From Pollutimonas subterranea (GTDB lineage: Bacteria; Pseudomonadota; Gammaproteobacteria; Burkholderiales; Burkholderiaceae_B): 64,000 nt of DNA. Both the position numbers and the translations under genes were made by a program. The stretch spans positions 241,145 through 305,144 of the forward strand of contig NZ_PDNW01000005.1 of the NCBI RefSeq assembly GCF_002849655.1, written 5' to 3'. Below, in pieces: positions 36,167 through 46,017 of this stretch. The stretch's first letter is position 1. Each line of letters opens with the position of its first letter. Below the pieces are notes generated by a model. That model did not search any database, was not told the origin of the DNA, and saw only the letters and a list, made by a program, of their open reading frames with translations.

Positions 36167-36909
36167 TAGTAAGCCGCCTAGAAGGATCCTGCATGACCTT
36201 GACCATCAACCGCCCGGAACGACGCAATGCCCTGACCGGCTCCATGTACCAGGCGTTGGATCAGGGCCTGCAAGCGGCACAGGCAGATCCGGCATGCCAT
36301 GCCGTCATCCTGACGGGTGCCGGCGACTGTTTCACGGCTGGTAATGACCTGAGCGAATTCCAGGCGACACGCAGCCTGACGGACAGTCCCGCACTCGCAT
36401 TTCTGCGTACGCTCGCCAACGTGGACGTTCCGGTGATTGCCGCGGTGGAAGGGCACGCAGTCGGCGTGGGTGTAACGCTGCTTCAACATTGCGATTTTGT
36501 CTATGCCGGCGAAACCGCACAATTTTCCATGCCTTTTGTTTCGCTTGGACTATGTCCCGAAGGCGGCTCCAGCACTTTGCTGGCCCAGCTGGTCGGGGCA
36601 CGCCGCGCCAGCGACTGGCTGTTGCTTGGCAGGCAATTCGACGCCGCGGAGGCTTATGAAAGCGGCTTCATTACCGCGGTCTCACCGCCCGGCCACGCGT
36701 TGAACGAGGCACAGGCGGCTGCTGACGTCCTTGGACGGCAGCCCGCCGAAGCATTGCGGATCAGCAAACGGATGCTGCGCGAACCCGGACGTGCGGAACT
36801 GATGCGTACGTTCGATAAAGAACGCGACCTTTTCACCGAGCGACTCAAGTCGGAAGAAGCACAGGCAGCCTTTCGGCTATTCTTTGACCGCAAGTCCAGT
36901 CAGTCCTGA
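36163..36909 (+). CDS. Enoyl-CoA hydratase/isomerase family protein
   Basis: A 248-aa crotonase-fold protein. It starts at ATG 36163, overlapping the previous stop (ATGA). Typical features are MTLTINRPERRNALTGSMYQ, the oxyanion-hole segment TAGNDLSEFQ, and VDVPVIAAVEGHAVGVGVTL with CDFVYAGETAQFSMPFVSLG. The second catalytic Glu may be in LGLCPEGGSSTLLAQLVG. It would hydrate or isomerise enoyl-CoA esters. The chain ends FRLFFDRKSSQS. Confidence 0.92.
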   Translation: MIVSRLEGSCMTLTINRPERRNALTGSMYQALDQGLQAAQADPACHAVILTGAGDCFTAGNDLSEFQATRSLTDSPALAFLRTLANVDVPVIAAVEGHAVGVGVTLLQHCDFVYAGETAQFSMPFVSLGLCPEGGSSTLLAQLVGARRASDWLLLGRQFDAAEAYESGFITAVSPPGHALNEAQAAADVLGRQPAEALRISKRMLREPGRAELMRTFDKERDLFTERLKSEEAQAAFRLFFDRKSSQS

Positions 36910-36989
36910 ACGCCCGGACCTGGGGCGATGCCGAGCTGGCATTGCTTTCGTGGTTAAAAAACAGCACTTTCAACACCTTAGAAAGAGAT

Positions 36990-37026
36990 TAGGGTTTTCC
37001 CTAGCTATATCCTAGGGAAAACCCTA
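36990..37026. promoter_or_regulatory. Double palindrome (two TAGGG-N4-CCCTA sites) before the 77-aa gene
   Basis: A perfect 15-bp inverted repeat (TAGGGTTTTCCCTAG at 36990-37004 and CTAGGGAAAACCCTA at 37012-37026) has a 7-nt spacer CTATATC. Each arm is itself a TAGGG-N4-CCCTA dyad. The 3' arm runs into a perfect -10 TATAAT, so a bound protein would cover the -35 region of that promoter. The same half-sites occur upstream of the DUF4148 gene. It is more likely an operator than a terminator, since it sits at the promoter. Confidence 0.75.
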
Positions 37027-37030
37027 TAAT
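37025..37030 (+). promoter_or_regulatory. -10 element (TATAAT) of the 77-aa gene
   Basis: A consensus TATAAT overlaps the end of the double palindrome. No recognisable -35 hexamer lies 17 bp upstream, where the palindrome sits, so activation by the palindrome-binding protein is plausible. The leader to the ATG at 37070 would be about 35 nt. Confidence 0.65.
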
Positions 37031-37069
37031 GAGTTCTGTCAGTAAAGCTCTTTTAAAGGTGAGTAAATT

Positions 37070-37303
37070 ATGTCGAGTATTTCATTCAGTTCCGATAGCC
37101 GCTTAAGTGATTCGATCGAGCGTGACCTGATGCGCGACTCCTTGAGCAATGGCGAAGCAGTCTCCATCATGGCCGTGGCCACGAAAGTAGCAAGCGGAAT
37201 CAAATCCAGCTTGTCGGCTTTCGCCCAGTACATGATTGACGTGACCCAAGCTCTAGACGAAGCACGCGCTAAAGACGCACGTTACACGCGTACCGCGTGG
37301 TAA
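37070..37303 (+). CDS. Small protein of unknown function (77 aa)
   Basis: A 77-aa soluble protein starting MSSISFSSDSRLSDSIERDL, Ser/Asp-rich at the N-terminus and Ala-rich helical in the middle (SIMAVATKVASGIKSSLSAF), ending DARYTRTAW. No signal peptide, membrane helix or known motif is seen. Support for it being real comes from a strong AAAGGTGAG ribosome site about 7 nt before the ATG, an upstream TATAAT, a double-palindrome operator, and a hairpin with a T-run after it. I do not recognise a family. It is monocistronic and lies between an acyl-CoA gene and rep. Confidence 0.75.
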   Translation: MSSISFSSDSRLSDSIERDLMRDSLSNGEAVSIMAVATKVASGIKSSLSAFAQYMIDVTQALDEARAKDARYTRTAW

Positions 37304-37356
37304 GCAGCATCAGGTAGTCATGTAGTACAGCGCATGTGAAAAAGCGCTTAGTAAAG

Positions 37357-37383
37357 AGCCTGCCAATTTGTGGTGGGCTTTTT
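37357..37383 (+). terminator. Probable terminator after the 77-aa gene
   Basis: AGCCTGCCA and TGGTGGGCT form an imperfect stem (two central mismatches) followed by a T5 run. A second small hairpin (AGCGC / GCGCT) lies just upstream. Confidence 0.55.
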
Positions 37384-37465
37384 GTTGTCAGGCCACTTCA
37401 AAAGCACTCCAGCTGGCAGCAAGCCGAAGGCGCAGCGTGGGGGCCCCTTTTCCGTTTTCGTTAGT

Positions 37466-39598
37466 TCACGCCTTGTTAAGCAATGCCTTGAGCATTCCGA
37501 GACGGTCCTTCGGACTTAGCGCCCGCGTAGCAGGATCTTCTTCCAGCTTGACTTCGGCCAGGCCCATTTCTTCGATGAAGCGCGAGCGCTCGCGAACAAC
37601 ATCTTCGCGAGCCCGACGTCGTTTCTTGCACCAGGTCAGGTGCAAGCTGCGCTGGGCACGTGTAATGCCGACATACATCAAACGTCGTTCTTCCTGGATG
37701 CGCAAGGCCATTGCCTCGGCAGCGGTAGCGGGGTCCGAATCTTCTTCGTCGCGCCCCAGATGCGGCAGCAGGCCCTCTTCCACCCCGGCCAGGAACACGT
37801 GCGGGTATTCCAAACCCTTGGAAGCATGCAGCGTCGATAGCTTGACGGCGTCTGGGTCTTCGTCTTCCGAGCGTTCCAGCATCGTCACCAGGGCGACATG
37901 CTGCACCAGCTGCAGCAATGTGAGTTCGTCTTCCGAAGCCTTGCGTTTCAGCCAACTGATGAGTTCCATCACGTTCTGCCAGCGTGTCTGGGCAGGACGC
38001 TCTTCCAACGTATCGTAGAGATAGCGTTCGTACTGGATGGTATTGAGCAAATCGTCCAGTAAGGCACCCGCTGAATCATCTTTGGCGCCGTCCACGCCAA
38101 TTTCGTTCAAGCCGTCATCGCTGCCGAACAGGTTGCCGCTACCGGGTATGACCCGCAACGCAACACCTTTGCGCCCGGCGCGCGCCTGGATGCGTTGTAT
38201 AAATGTGCCGAAAACCTGCAACGGCTCCAGCTGCTTGGAAGCGAGCCTTTCGGTGGAGCCGATTTCGAAAATGGCCTCGAACAGTGACAGTTGGCGCTCC
38301 GCAGCGAACTGGCCCAGGGTTTGCAAGGTTTGCTGTCCGATACCGCGTCGTGGCGTTGTCACAGCCCTGATGAATGCGGGATCGTCGCTGTCGTTGGACA
38401 CCAAGCGTAAATACGCCAGGATATCGCGAATTTCAGCCTTGTCGAAGAAGCTTTGACCTCCGGAGATGGTGTACGGAATCCGGAGGTTGCGCAGTGCCTG
38501 CTCCAGCGCGCGCGCTTGATGATTGCTACGATAAAGTACGGCAAAATCCCGCCATTCCGCCTGCCGCTCGAACCGGCCGGCCGACAGCCGTACCGCTATC
38601 GACTCGGCTTCGCTTTCCTCGCTGTCCATGGCCGTGACTTGTATGGCTTCCCCCATCCCCAGGTCAGACCAGAGCTTCTTGCCGAACAGGTTGGGATTCT
38701 TGCTGATAACCTGATTCGCAGCGGAAAGAATGCGCTGGACTGAGCGGTAGTTCTGCTCCAGCTTTATTATCTTCAGCGCCGGATAATCGGTGGTCAGCTT
38801 GGCAAGGTTTTCGACCGTCGCACCACGCCAGGCGTAAATGGCCTGGTCGTCGTCGCCCACAGCGGTCAGCATGGCGCGATCACCGGTCAACCATTGCACC
38901 AGCCGATACTGGCAAACGTTGGTATCCTGATATTCGTCGACCAACAGGTAATGCACCCTTGCCTGCCAGCGTTGCCGTACTTCGGCGTTATGCTCCAGCA
39001 GCATTGCGGGCAATCTGATCAAGTCATCGAAATCCACAGACTGATAGGCCACCAGCGTCGCGCTATAGCTTCGATAGATTTTCGCCGCTTCGACTTCGCT
39101 GGCGCTTGCAGCGCTGCGATCGGCCGCATCCGGATCCATCAGGGCGTTCTTCCATAAGGAAATATTCTGCTGCACAGCCCTTAGGCGTGCCTTATCGGTG
39201 GTGGCCAGAAGTTCCTGAATAATCCCCAGGGCATCCGTGGAGTCGAGTATGGAAAATTGCGGTTTCAGGCCGGCGTGTATGGCTTCTTCACGCAAGAAGC
39301 GCAGGCCAAGAGAATGGAAAGTGCTGACCGTAAGGCCTTTGGCCAATTTCGGATCGACCAGCAGCTTTACCCGCTCATTCATTTCGCGCGCGGCCTTGTT
39401 GGTGAAGGTCAGCGCCACCACTTGCTTGGCTGAATAACCGCACTCGCGCAATAAGTAAGCGATCTTCTGCGTAATCACGCGTGTCTTTCCGCTGCCCGCG
39501 CCGGCCAGCACCAGACAAGGGCCATCCAGATACAGCACAGCCTCACGCTGCGTTGCATTCAGATCGGAAGCTACGGTATGACCTCGGGACGAATTCAA
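37466..39598 (-). CDS. rep: ATP-dependent DNA helicase Rep
   Basis: A 710-aa superfamily 1A 3'-5' helicase. The N-terminal DLNATQREAVLYLDGPCLVL and the Walker A box AGAGSGKTRVITQKIA, then CGYSAKQVVALTFTNKAARE, resemble E. coli Rep more than UvrD. Other SF1 motifs are DFDDLIRLP, VDEYQDTNVCQY (motif II), GDDDQAIYAWRGA (motif III), LEQNYRS (motif IV) and LSTLHASKGLEYPHVFLAGV (motif V). Rep clears proteins ahead of the replication fork and helps restart. It is followed by priA, another restart helicase gene, 11 bp away on the same strand; PriA and Rep work in one restart pathway. Confidence 0.93.
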   Translation of the reverse strand: MNSSRGHTVASDLNATQREAVLYLDGPCLVLAGAGSGKTRVITQKIAYLLRECGYSAKQVVALTFTNKAAREMNERVKLLVDPKLAKGLTVSTFHSLGLRFLREEAIHAGLKPQFSILDSTDALGIIQELLATTDKARLRAVQQNISLWKNALMDPDAADRSAASASEVEAAKIYRSYSATLVAYQSVDFDDLIRLPAMLLEHNAEVRQRWQARVHYLLVDEYQDTNVCQYRLVQWLTGDRAMLTAVGDDDQAIYAWRGATVENLAKLTTDYPALKIIKLEQNYRSVQRILSAANQVISKNPNLFGKKLWSDLGMGEAIQVTAMDSEESEAESIAVRLSAGRFERQAEWRDFAVLYRSNHQARALEQALRNLRIPYTISGGQSFFDKAEIRDILAYLRLVSNDSDDPAFIRAVTTPRRGIGQQTLQTLGQFAAERQLSLFEAIFEIGSTERLASKQLEPLQVFGTFIQRIQARAGRKGVALRVIPGSGNLFGSDDGLNEIGVDGAKDDSAGALLDDLLNTIQYERYLYDTLEERPAQTRWQNVMELISWLKRKASEDELTLLQLVQHVALVTMLERSEDEDPDAVKLSTLHASKGLEYPHVFLAGVEEGLLPHLGRDEEDSDPATAAEAMALRIQEERRLMYVGITRAQRSLHLTWCKKRRRAREDVVRERSRFIEEMGLAEVKLEEDPATRALSPKDRLGMLKALLNKA

Positions 39599-39609
39599 TG
39601 CTGACCTTT

Positions 39610-41721
39610 CTATATTTCCAGCGGATCGACTTCAAGGTTATACCGTACGCGCAGATCGCGAGCGAGACTCCCCAAAGCCAGAGACCATGCGGCCAGGAAT
39701 GCCTGCAAGGCTGGCCGATTCGCACTTTCGACGAGCAACTGGGCTCGCTCGATATTGGCGACACGCACGACGCGCAATGGCACCGGATCGTACAAGGTAA
39801 CGGCGGATGCCGTATGAAAGCCCTGCGGATCCTGGGCTGGTAACGTACGCGCATCCGCAAGAAAAGCCAGGGCTGCCGAAAGCTCCCTGGCTTCGGCCGT
39901 CAACAGCGCCTGGAAGGCGTAGGGAGGAAGCCCTACCGCTTTCCTTTCGGCAAGTCCGTAGTCGGCGAAACCCGGATAATTATGCTCAAGCAGGGCCTGA
40001 TAAACCGCTTGTTCGGGATAGTCGGTCTGGATGATGACCTCGCCGCCGGTGACATGCCGCCCTGCTCGCCCCGCCACTTGCATGAGCTGTGCAAATAGGC
40101 GTTCGGGCGCACGAAAATCCTGGGCGAACAGCATGGCATCGGCATTCAGCACTCCGACCAGTCCCAGGTTCGCAAAATCGTGCCCCTTTGCCACCATTTG
40201 CGTACCCACCAACAAATCGACCTCTCCGGCATGGACTTTGGCAAACAATGCGGCGGCGCTGCCTTTCAGACGCGTACTATCCGCATCGATGCGGGCAATG
40301 CGGGCGCTCGGGAACAGTTCGGCCAGATGCTCCTCGACCCGTTGCGTACCCCGCCCCATGGGCTTGAGATCCTGGTCTCCGCAATCGGGACAGGCGCGCG
40401 GCACCCGGGCCTGATAGCCGCAATGATGGCACTGCAGGTGATTATGCCGCGCACCGCCTCGATGCAGCACGGTATAAGCGGTGCAGCGTGGGCAATTGCT
40501 TACCCACCCGCAAGACGCGCAATTGAGCACAGGCGCGTAACCGCGGCGATTAATGAATATAAGCGACTGCTCCCCACGTTCAAGGCGTTCGCCAAGCGCC
40601 GTAATCAACTGCGGCGAGAACCCCTCTTTCATAGCCAGCCGCCGTGTGTCCACCAGCCTGACCTTGGGCAGTTCTACATCGCGGGCGCGCCGAGCGAGTG
40701 TATGACGTTGATAGTGTCCGCGGTCCGCGTGATTCCAGCTCTCGAGTGAAGGCGTCGCGGACCCGAGCACCACCGGTATATTCCTGTCGCGCGCACGCCA
40801 GACAGCGAGATCACGGGCGGAATACCGCAAACCGTCTTGCTGCTTGTAAGAGGTGTCGTGCTCTTCATCAACAATAATCAAACCCAGGTCGGGCATGGGG
40901 GCAAAAATGGCAAGACGGGTTCCAAGCAGGATGCGCGCCGTGCCCCGCTGGATGCTAATCCATGCCTGCAGGCGTTCGCCATCGGCCAGTCCGCTATGCA
41001 TGACAGCAAGGGAATCCGGGCCGGCCAGCCCGGTCAGTCGGGCACGCAGCGACGCTTCGAGCTGCGGAGTCAGGTTGATTTCAGGGACGAGAAAGAGAAC
41101 CTGCTGTCCTCGCTCTAATGCCGCTTGTGCAGCATGCAGGTAGACCTCGGTCTTGCCACTGCCCGTAACACCATATAAAAGAGTAGTCTTGTGACCCTGC
41201 ACTGCACCAATGGCACCGGCAGCCGCCGCCTGTTCGGGATTCAATTCCGGCTGGGTGTCCGGATGTGCCGGCGCGGCGACACTTTTCTTTCTGCGGCTGT
41301 CCATACGCTGTACCGGTCCACCCGCTGAACGCTTACCCTGGTAGGCCGTGACCTTACGCAAGCTGGGGGGCAATGCCGGCAGCATGACTTCACCCAGTGG
41401 GCGTTGATAATATCTGGCGGCAAACGAAGCGAGACGCAGCCAGTCGGCTGGCATAGGTGGCGTGTCATCCAGCACTTGGTCTACATCTTTGATTTGCCGG
41501 GGATCAAGCGCGGGCACGTTTGGCAGGGCCACGACAATGCCGACCAGCTTGCGGCGTCCGAATGGCACGATGACTCTTGTACCAACCGGAACGGACCCCC
41601 CCGCCCGATAATCGAACAAAGCCTGTAATGGAACATCGAGTGCGACGCGTATCCAAAATTTGGTCTCACCCGTCGGTGCGATGGAATTGGATGGCGAATC
41701 CGCGACACTGATTTCTGACAT
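39610..41721 (-). CDS. priA: Primosomal protein N' (PriA helicase)
   Basis: A 703-aa superfamily 2 helicase that restarts collapsed replication forks. The frame extends to 41769; ATG 41721 (MSEISVADSPSN) gives the usual N-terminal DNA-binding domain (FWIRVALDVPLQALFDY). Motifs include Walker A LLYGVTGSGKTEVYLHAA, DEEHDTSYKQQDGLRYSARD (motif II), VLGSATPSLESW and LVGTQMVAKGHDF. The zinc-binding insert has the expected Cys pairs: CASCGWVSNCPRC, CHHCG, CPDCG. Directly downstream is rep, on the same strand. Confidence 0.96.
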   Translation of the reverse strand: MSEISVADSPSNSIAPTGETKFWIRVALDVPLQALFDYRAGGSVPVGTRVIVPFGRRKLVGIVVALPNVPALDPRQIKDVDQVLDDTPPMPADWLRLASFAARYYQRPLGEVMLPALPPSLRKVTAYQGKRSAGGPVQRMDSRRKKSVAAPAHPDTQPELNPEQAAAAGAIGAVQGHKTTLLYGVTGSGKTEVYLHAAQAALERGQQVLFLVPEINLTPQLEASLRARLTGLAGPDSLAVMHSGLADGERLQAWISIQRGTARILLGTRLAIFAPMPDLGLIIVDEEHDTSYKQQDGLRYSARDLAVWRARDRNIPVVLGSATPSLESWNHADRGHYQRHTLARRARDVELPKVRLVDTRRLAMKEGFSPQLITALGERLERGEQSLIFINRRGYAPVLNCASCGWVSNCPRCTAYTVLHRGGARHNHLQCHHCGYQARVPRACPDCGDQDLKPMGRGTQRVEEHLAELFPSARIARIDADSTRLKGSAAALFAKVHAGEVDLLVGTQMVAKGHDFANLGLVGVLNADAMLFAQDFRAPERLFAQLMQVAGRAGRHVTGGEVIIQTDYPEQAVYQALLEHNYPGFADYGLAERKAVGLPPYAFQALLTAEARELSAALAFLADARTLPAQDPQGFHTASAVTLYDPVPLRVVRVANIERAQLLVESANRPALQAFLAAWSLALGSLARDLRVRYNLEVDPLEI

Positions 41722-42028
41722 TAATACTTCAAGTGAATTCTTGCTGAGCGCTGCAAAGGCAGGTACCAAGCGCTTTCCTGAGCTGGACGCGCGTGCCTGT
41801 GGATAACTTTGGGGAGAACTTCAGCACAACTTCGTAAAAGTCAACACGATGACAGGGATAATTTTTTGGCAGCGCAACAAAAAATTGAATTTATCATGTA
41901 AAAACAATGGATTACGCAAATAACCTAAACAGTAACTAAGCCACTAAGCGCACATGGGCAAGTCACTGGCAATTGTGCACAACCTTTAAGAATCAATCGA
42001 AAATAAGGGCTTTCGCCCTTGATTTTCT
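41722..42028. other. Gene-free 307-bp interval between priA and hemE
   Basis: AT-rich, with no plausible reading frame. It holds the priA promoter region and, at the right end, the hemE terminator. A perfect DnaA-box sequence TGTGGATAA occurs near 41812, but a 9-mer is expected by chance about once per 130 kb per strand, so alone it means little. A 10-bp palindrome TTGTGCACAA lies near 41983. Confidence 0.6.
42005..42020 (-). terminator. Terminator of hemE
   Basis: On the minus strand AAGGGC-GAAA-GCCCTT, a stable GNRA-type tetraloop hairpin, is followed by TTATTTTCG. It sits 8 bp past the hemE stop. Confidence 0.8.
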
Positions 42029-43105
42029 TCAGATTTGATGCTTGGTTCGGCTATAGGTATGTACTTCGTCCACCAACACCGATACAGCCTCGGGCGGCGT
42101 GAAACGCGAGATTCCGTGGCCAAGATTAAAGACATGGCCGCCCTTGTTGACGGGCCCGAAGTCATCAATGACGCGTCGCGCCTGAGCGCGGATTGCTACG
42201 TCGCCACCCAGCAAAGCCATGGGATCAAGGTTGCCTTGCAGCGCAACCGAATCGCCGGTTCGCTGGCGTATCTGGGCGAGGTTGGCGGTCCAGTCCAGGC
42301 CGACAGCGGCACACCCACACGCGGCGATTTGCTCTATCCATTGGGCACCGCCTTTGGTGAATACAATGGACGGCACAACGCGGCCTTCATGCTCGCGTAT
42401 GAGTCCTTGCACGACCTGGCGCGTATAGTTCAGTGAGAATTCCTGAAACAAGCCGTCGGCCAGCACGCCGCCCCAGCTGTCAAAAATCATGACCGCCTGG
42501 GCACCGGCCTGAATCTGCGCATTGAGATATGCCAGTGTGGCCTTCGCATTGATTTCCAATATACGATGCAGCAAGTCGGGACGACTGTACAGCATGGTCT
42601 TGATAAGCAGGTAGTCACTGGATCCCTGGCCCTCGACCATATAGCAGCCTACCGTCCATGGACTGCCCGCGAAACCGATGAGCGGCACCTTGCCATCGAG
42701 TTCCTTGCGTATCAGTGAGATAGCATCGAATACATACTGCAATTTGGACAGATCGGGAACCGCCAACCTTTTTACGTCGTCTTCATGGCGAACCGGGTGC
42801 GCGAACCGTGGGCCCTCGCCTGCGACGAAATCCAGGCCCAACCCCATGGCGTGGGGGACGGTCAGGATGTCGGAAAACAGGATGGCCGCATCCAGATCGA
42901 AACGCTGTAGCGGCTGGAGGGTGACTTCACAGGCGTATTCCCGATTTTGCGCCAACGCCAGGAAGGATCCAGCACGGGCGCGGGTCTCGTTGTATTCGGG
43001 CAGGTAACGCCCTGCCTGGCGCATAAGCCATAAGGGCGTATAGGGAACCGGTTCGCGCATGAGCGAACGCAGGAAGATATCGTTTTTCAAAATAGGTGCA
43101 ATCAC
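42029..43105 (-). CDS. hemE: Uroporphyrinogen decarboxylase
   Basis: A 358-aa heme biosynthesis enzyme that decarboxylates uroporphyrinogen III to coproporphyrinogen III. The family signatures [24 protein letters not shown] (here [20 protein letters not shown]) and [19 protein letters not shown] are present, as are [19 protein letters not shown] and [13 protein letters not shown] with the C-terminal His region. Length matches the family (about 355). A Fis-type regulator gene lies 27 bp upstream on the same strand. Confidence 0.97.
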   Translation of the reverse strand: MIAPILKNDIFLRSLMREPVPYTPLWLMRQAGRYLPEYNETRARAGSFLALAQNREYACEVTLQPLQRFDLDAAILFSDILTVPHAMGLGLDFVAGEGPRFAHPVRHEDDVKRLAVPDLSKLQYVFDAISLIRKELDGKVPLIGFAGSPWTVGCYMVEGQGSSDYLLIKTMLYSRPDLLHRILEINAKATLAYLNAQIQAGAQAVMIFDSWGGVLADGLFQEFSLNYTRQVVQGLIREHEGRVVPSIVFTKGGAQWIEQIAACGCAAVGLDWTANLAQIRQRTGDSVALQGNLDPMALLGGDVAIRAQARRVIDDFGPVNKGGHVFNLGHGISRFTPPEAVSVLVDEVHTYSRTKHQI

Positions 43106-43132
43106 GTCTATCCTTTTCTAAGATCCCCGATT

Positions 43133-43924
43133 TTAACCGTCTCTGTTGCGGATGGGGACAGGCTCGCCACGAAATGGCGTGGCATCGATCTCGTGCTTGC
43201 GCATAAGCGCCCAAAACGCCCGCCGATGCTTTTGGGCGGCCCTGGCAGCCATGGCGATATTGCCAGAATGCCGCCCGAGTGCTGCCGTAATGTATGCGCG
43301 CTCGAATCGTTCGATGACCTTGCCTTTGGCGGCCCGAAATGATTCCTTTGAGGTAGCGCATTGGCTAGCGGAAGCAGCGGCAAATGCGTCGAGTTCAAGT
43401 CCGGTGCGATCAAGGATAGTAGCGCAGATTGCCTCTTGGCGGGCAAGCGGTGGGCTTTCCCGGTATTGCCCGGTGATTTCACTGATCCCGGGACGATCGG
43501 GCGACACGGCGGCATGGTAGCGCTTGCCATCGAGCAGGCGTTCGATACGTGCCCGAAGCTCTTCGGCGCAGACGGGCTCGCGTATGAAATCGGCCAAACC
43601 CAGCGCGCGTAAATCGTTCAAGGCTGCAGCCTTGAGGTTGCGGGCCAACGCGAGCACTGGCGTTTGCAATACGCCGTGAGCTGCGGACAAGGCGGTGCGT
43701 GCCCATGCCAGATTCTGTTCATGTACCGGAATCAGGCATGCGTCGAAACGCCGTAGGCGCATTGAAGACGTGACCAGCGCGACCACCGATTCGGGGCGAC
43801 GAATATCGTGGACATCGAGGACGTGCAGTTGCAGCCTGTTGCCGGAATAGGAATCGAGCCAAGGCTCGACCCACGAGGTGCTGCATGTAGTGCTTAACAC
43901 CGCACAGTCCAGATATTCTCTCAT
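43133..43924 (-). CDS. Regulator with degenerate receiver domain and Fis-type helix-turn-helix
   Basis: A 263-aa protein of two recognisable parts. Residues about 30-130 have the alternating beta/alpha pattern of a response-regulator receiver (LHVLDVHD, FDACLIPVHEQN, TPVLALARN, LGLADFIREPVCAEELRARI), but the usual phosphoacceptor Asp after beta-3 is replaced (CLIPV), so it is probably not phosphorylated. Residues about 210-250 form a Fis-type helix-turn-helix (AYITAALGRHSGNIAMAARA). It lacks an AAA+ domain, so is not a sigma-54 activator. GGAGA stands before ATG 43924. Targets are unknown; it lies between hemE and the atp operon. Confidence 0.7.
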   Translation of the reverse strand: MREYLDCAVLSTTCSTSWVEPWLDSYSGNRLQLHVLDVHDIRRPESVVALVTSSMRLRRFDACLIPVHEQNLAWARTALSAAHGVLQTPVLALARNLKAAALNDLRALGLADFIREPVCAEELRARIERLLDGKRYHAAVSPDRPGISEITGQYRESPPLARQEAICATILDRTGLELDAFAAASASQCATSKESFRAAKGKVIERFERAYITAALGRHSGNIAMAARAAQKHRRAFWALMRKHEIDATPFRGEPVPIRNRDG

Positions 43925-44042
43925 TGGGTTCTCCGGTAGGTAAAGCGTATTGATAGTTACGCTACACGGAGAGAATAATCACGAGGTAACGGACAGGCAA
44001 TTCGCAAAACTAATAACTCGGTAACTACCCACGCTCCACCGC

Positions 44043-44082
44043 AAAGCACAAAGGGCACCCCGCAGGATGCCCTTTGTGCTTT
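44043..44082 (-). terminator. Terminator of the atp operon
   Basis: A 15-bp perfect stem (AAAGCACAAAGGGCA / TGCCCTTTGTGCTTT) with a 10-nt loop sits 30 bp beyond the atpC stop and before the regulator gene. The T-rich 3' side supports rho-independent termination on the minus strand. Confidence 0.85.
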
Positions 44083-44112
44083 CACACGCCGCCGTAGCGA
44101 CGTGAGTCGTTT

Positions 44113-44538
44113 CTAATGCGAGCGCCGTACCTGGCTGAGCCTGCGCGCTGCTGCCGCCTGGGCGGCAAGCATGGCGAGCTCAGCTTCGACCACGGCGATA
44201 TCAGCCTTGTCCTTGGTGTTGCGCAAGGCCTCTTCGGCGCGCTTGCGCGCTTCCAATGCCTTGGCTTCATCGAGGTCTTCCGCGCGTATTGCCGTATCGG
44301 ACAACACCGTAACCGCACCGGGTTGGATCTCGAGGATGCCGCCCGCCACGAAGATGTTTACCTCGGAACCGTCAGCCAGCACCACCTTGACCGTTCCGGG
44401 ACGAATGCGCGAAATAAGCGGGGTGTGGCCGGGCAAGATGCCCAGTTCACCCGACTCGCCCGGCAATGCGACGAACTTGGCCTCGCCGGAGAAAATCGAT
44501 TCTTCAGCGCTGACCACATCAACATTCAAGTAGGCCAT
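44113..44538 (-). CDS. atpC: ATP synthase F1 subunit epsilon
   Basis: A 141-aa central-stalk subunit that inhibits ATP hydrolysis. The N-terminal beta-sandwich has [20 protein letters not shown], then [40 protein letters not shown], and the C-terminal two-helix inhibitory part ([20 protein letters not shown]). It is the last gene of the operon, 9 bp after atpD. Confidence 0.97.
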   Translation of the reverse strand: MAYLNVDVVSAEESIFSGEAKFVALPGESGELGILPGHTPLISRIRPGTVKVVLADGSEVNIFVAGGILEIQPGAVTVLSDTAIRAEDLDEAKALEARKRAEEALRNTKDKADIAVVEAELAMLAAQAAAARRLSQVRRSH

Positions 44539-44547
44539 GTGTAATCC

Positions 44548-45981
<1,434 letters not shown>

Positions 45982-46017
45982 CTAAATATCTTTGACGGGA
46001 TGCCTTTCTGTTTAAGC

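Noticed and set aside
41722..42028. Replication origin suggested by the DnaA box, AT-rich DNA and nearby atp operon
   Set aside because: Only one perfect box is seen, with no cluster of boxes and no dnaA, gidA or parAB nearby; both flanking genes are ordinary housekeeping genes.
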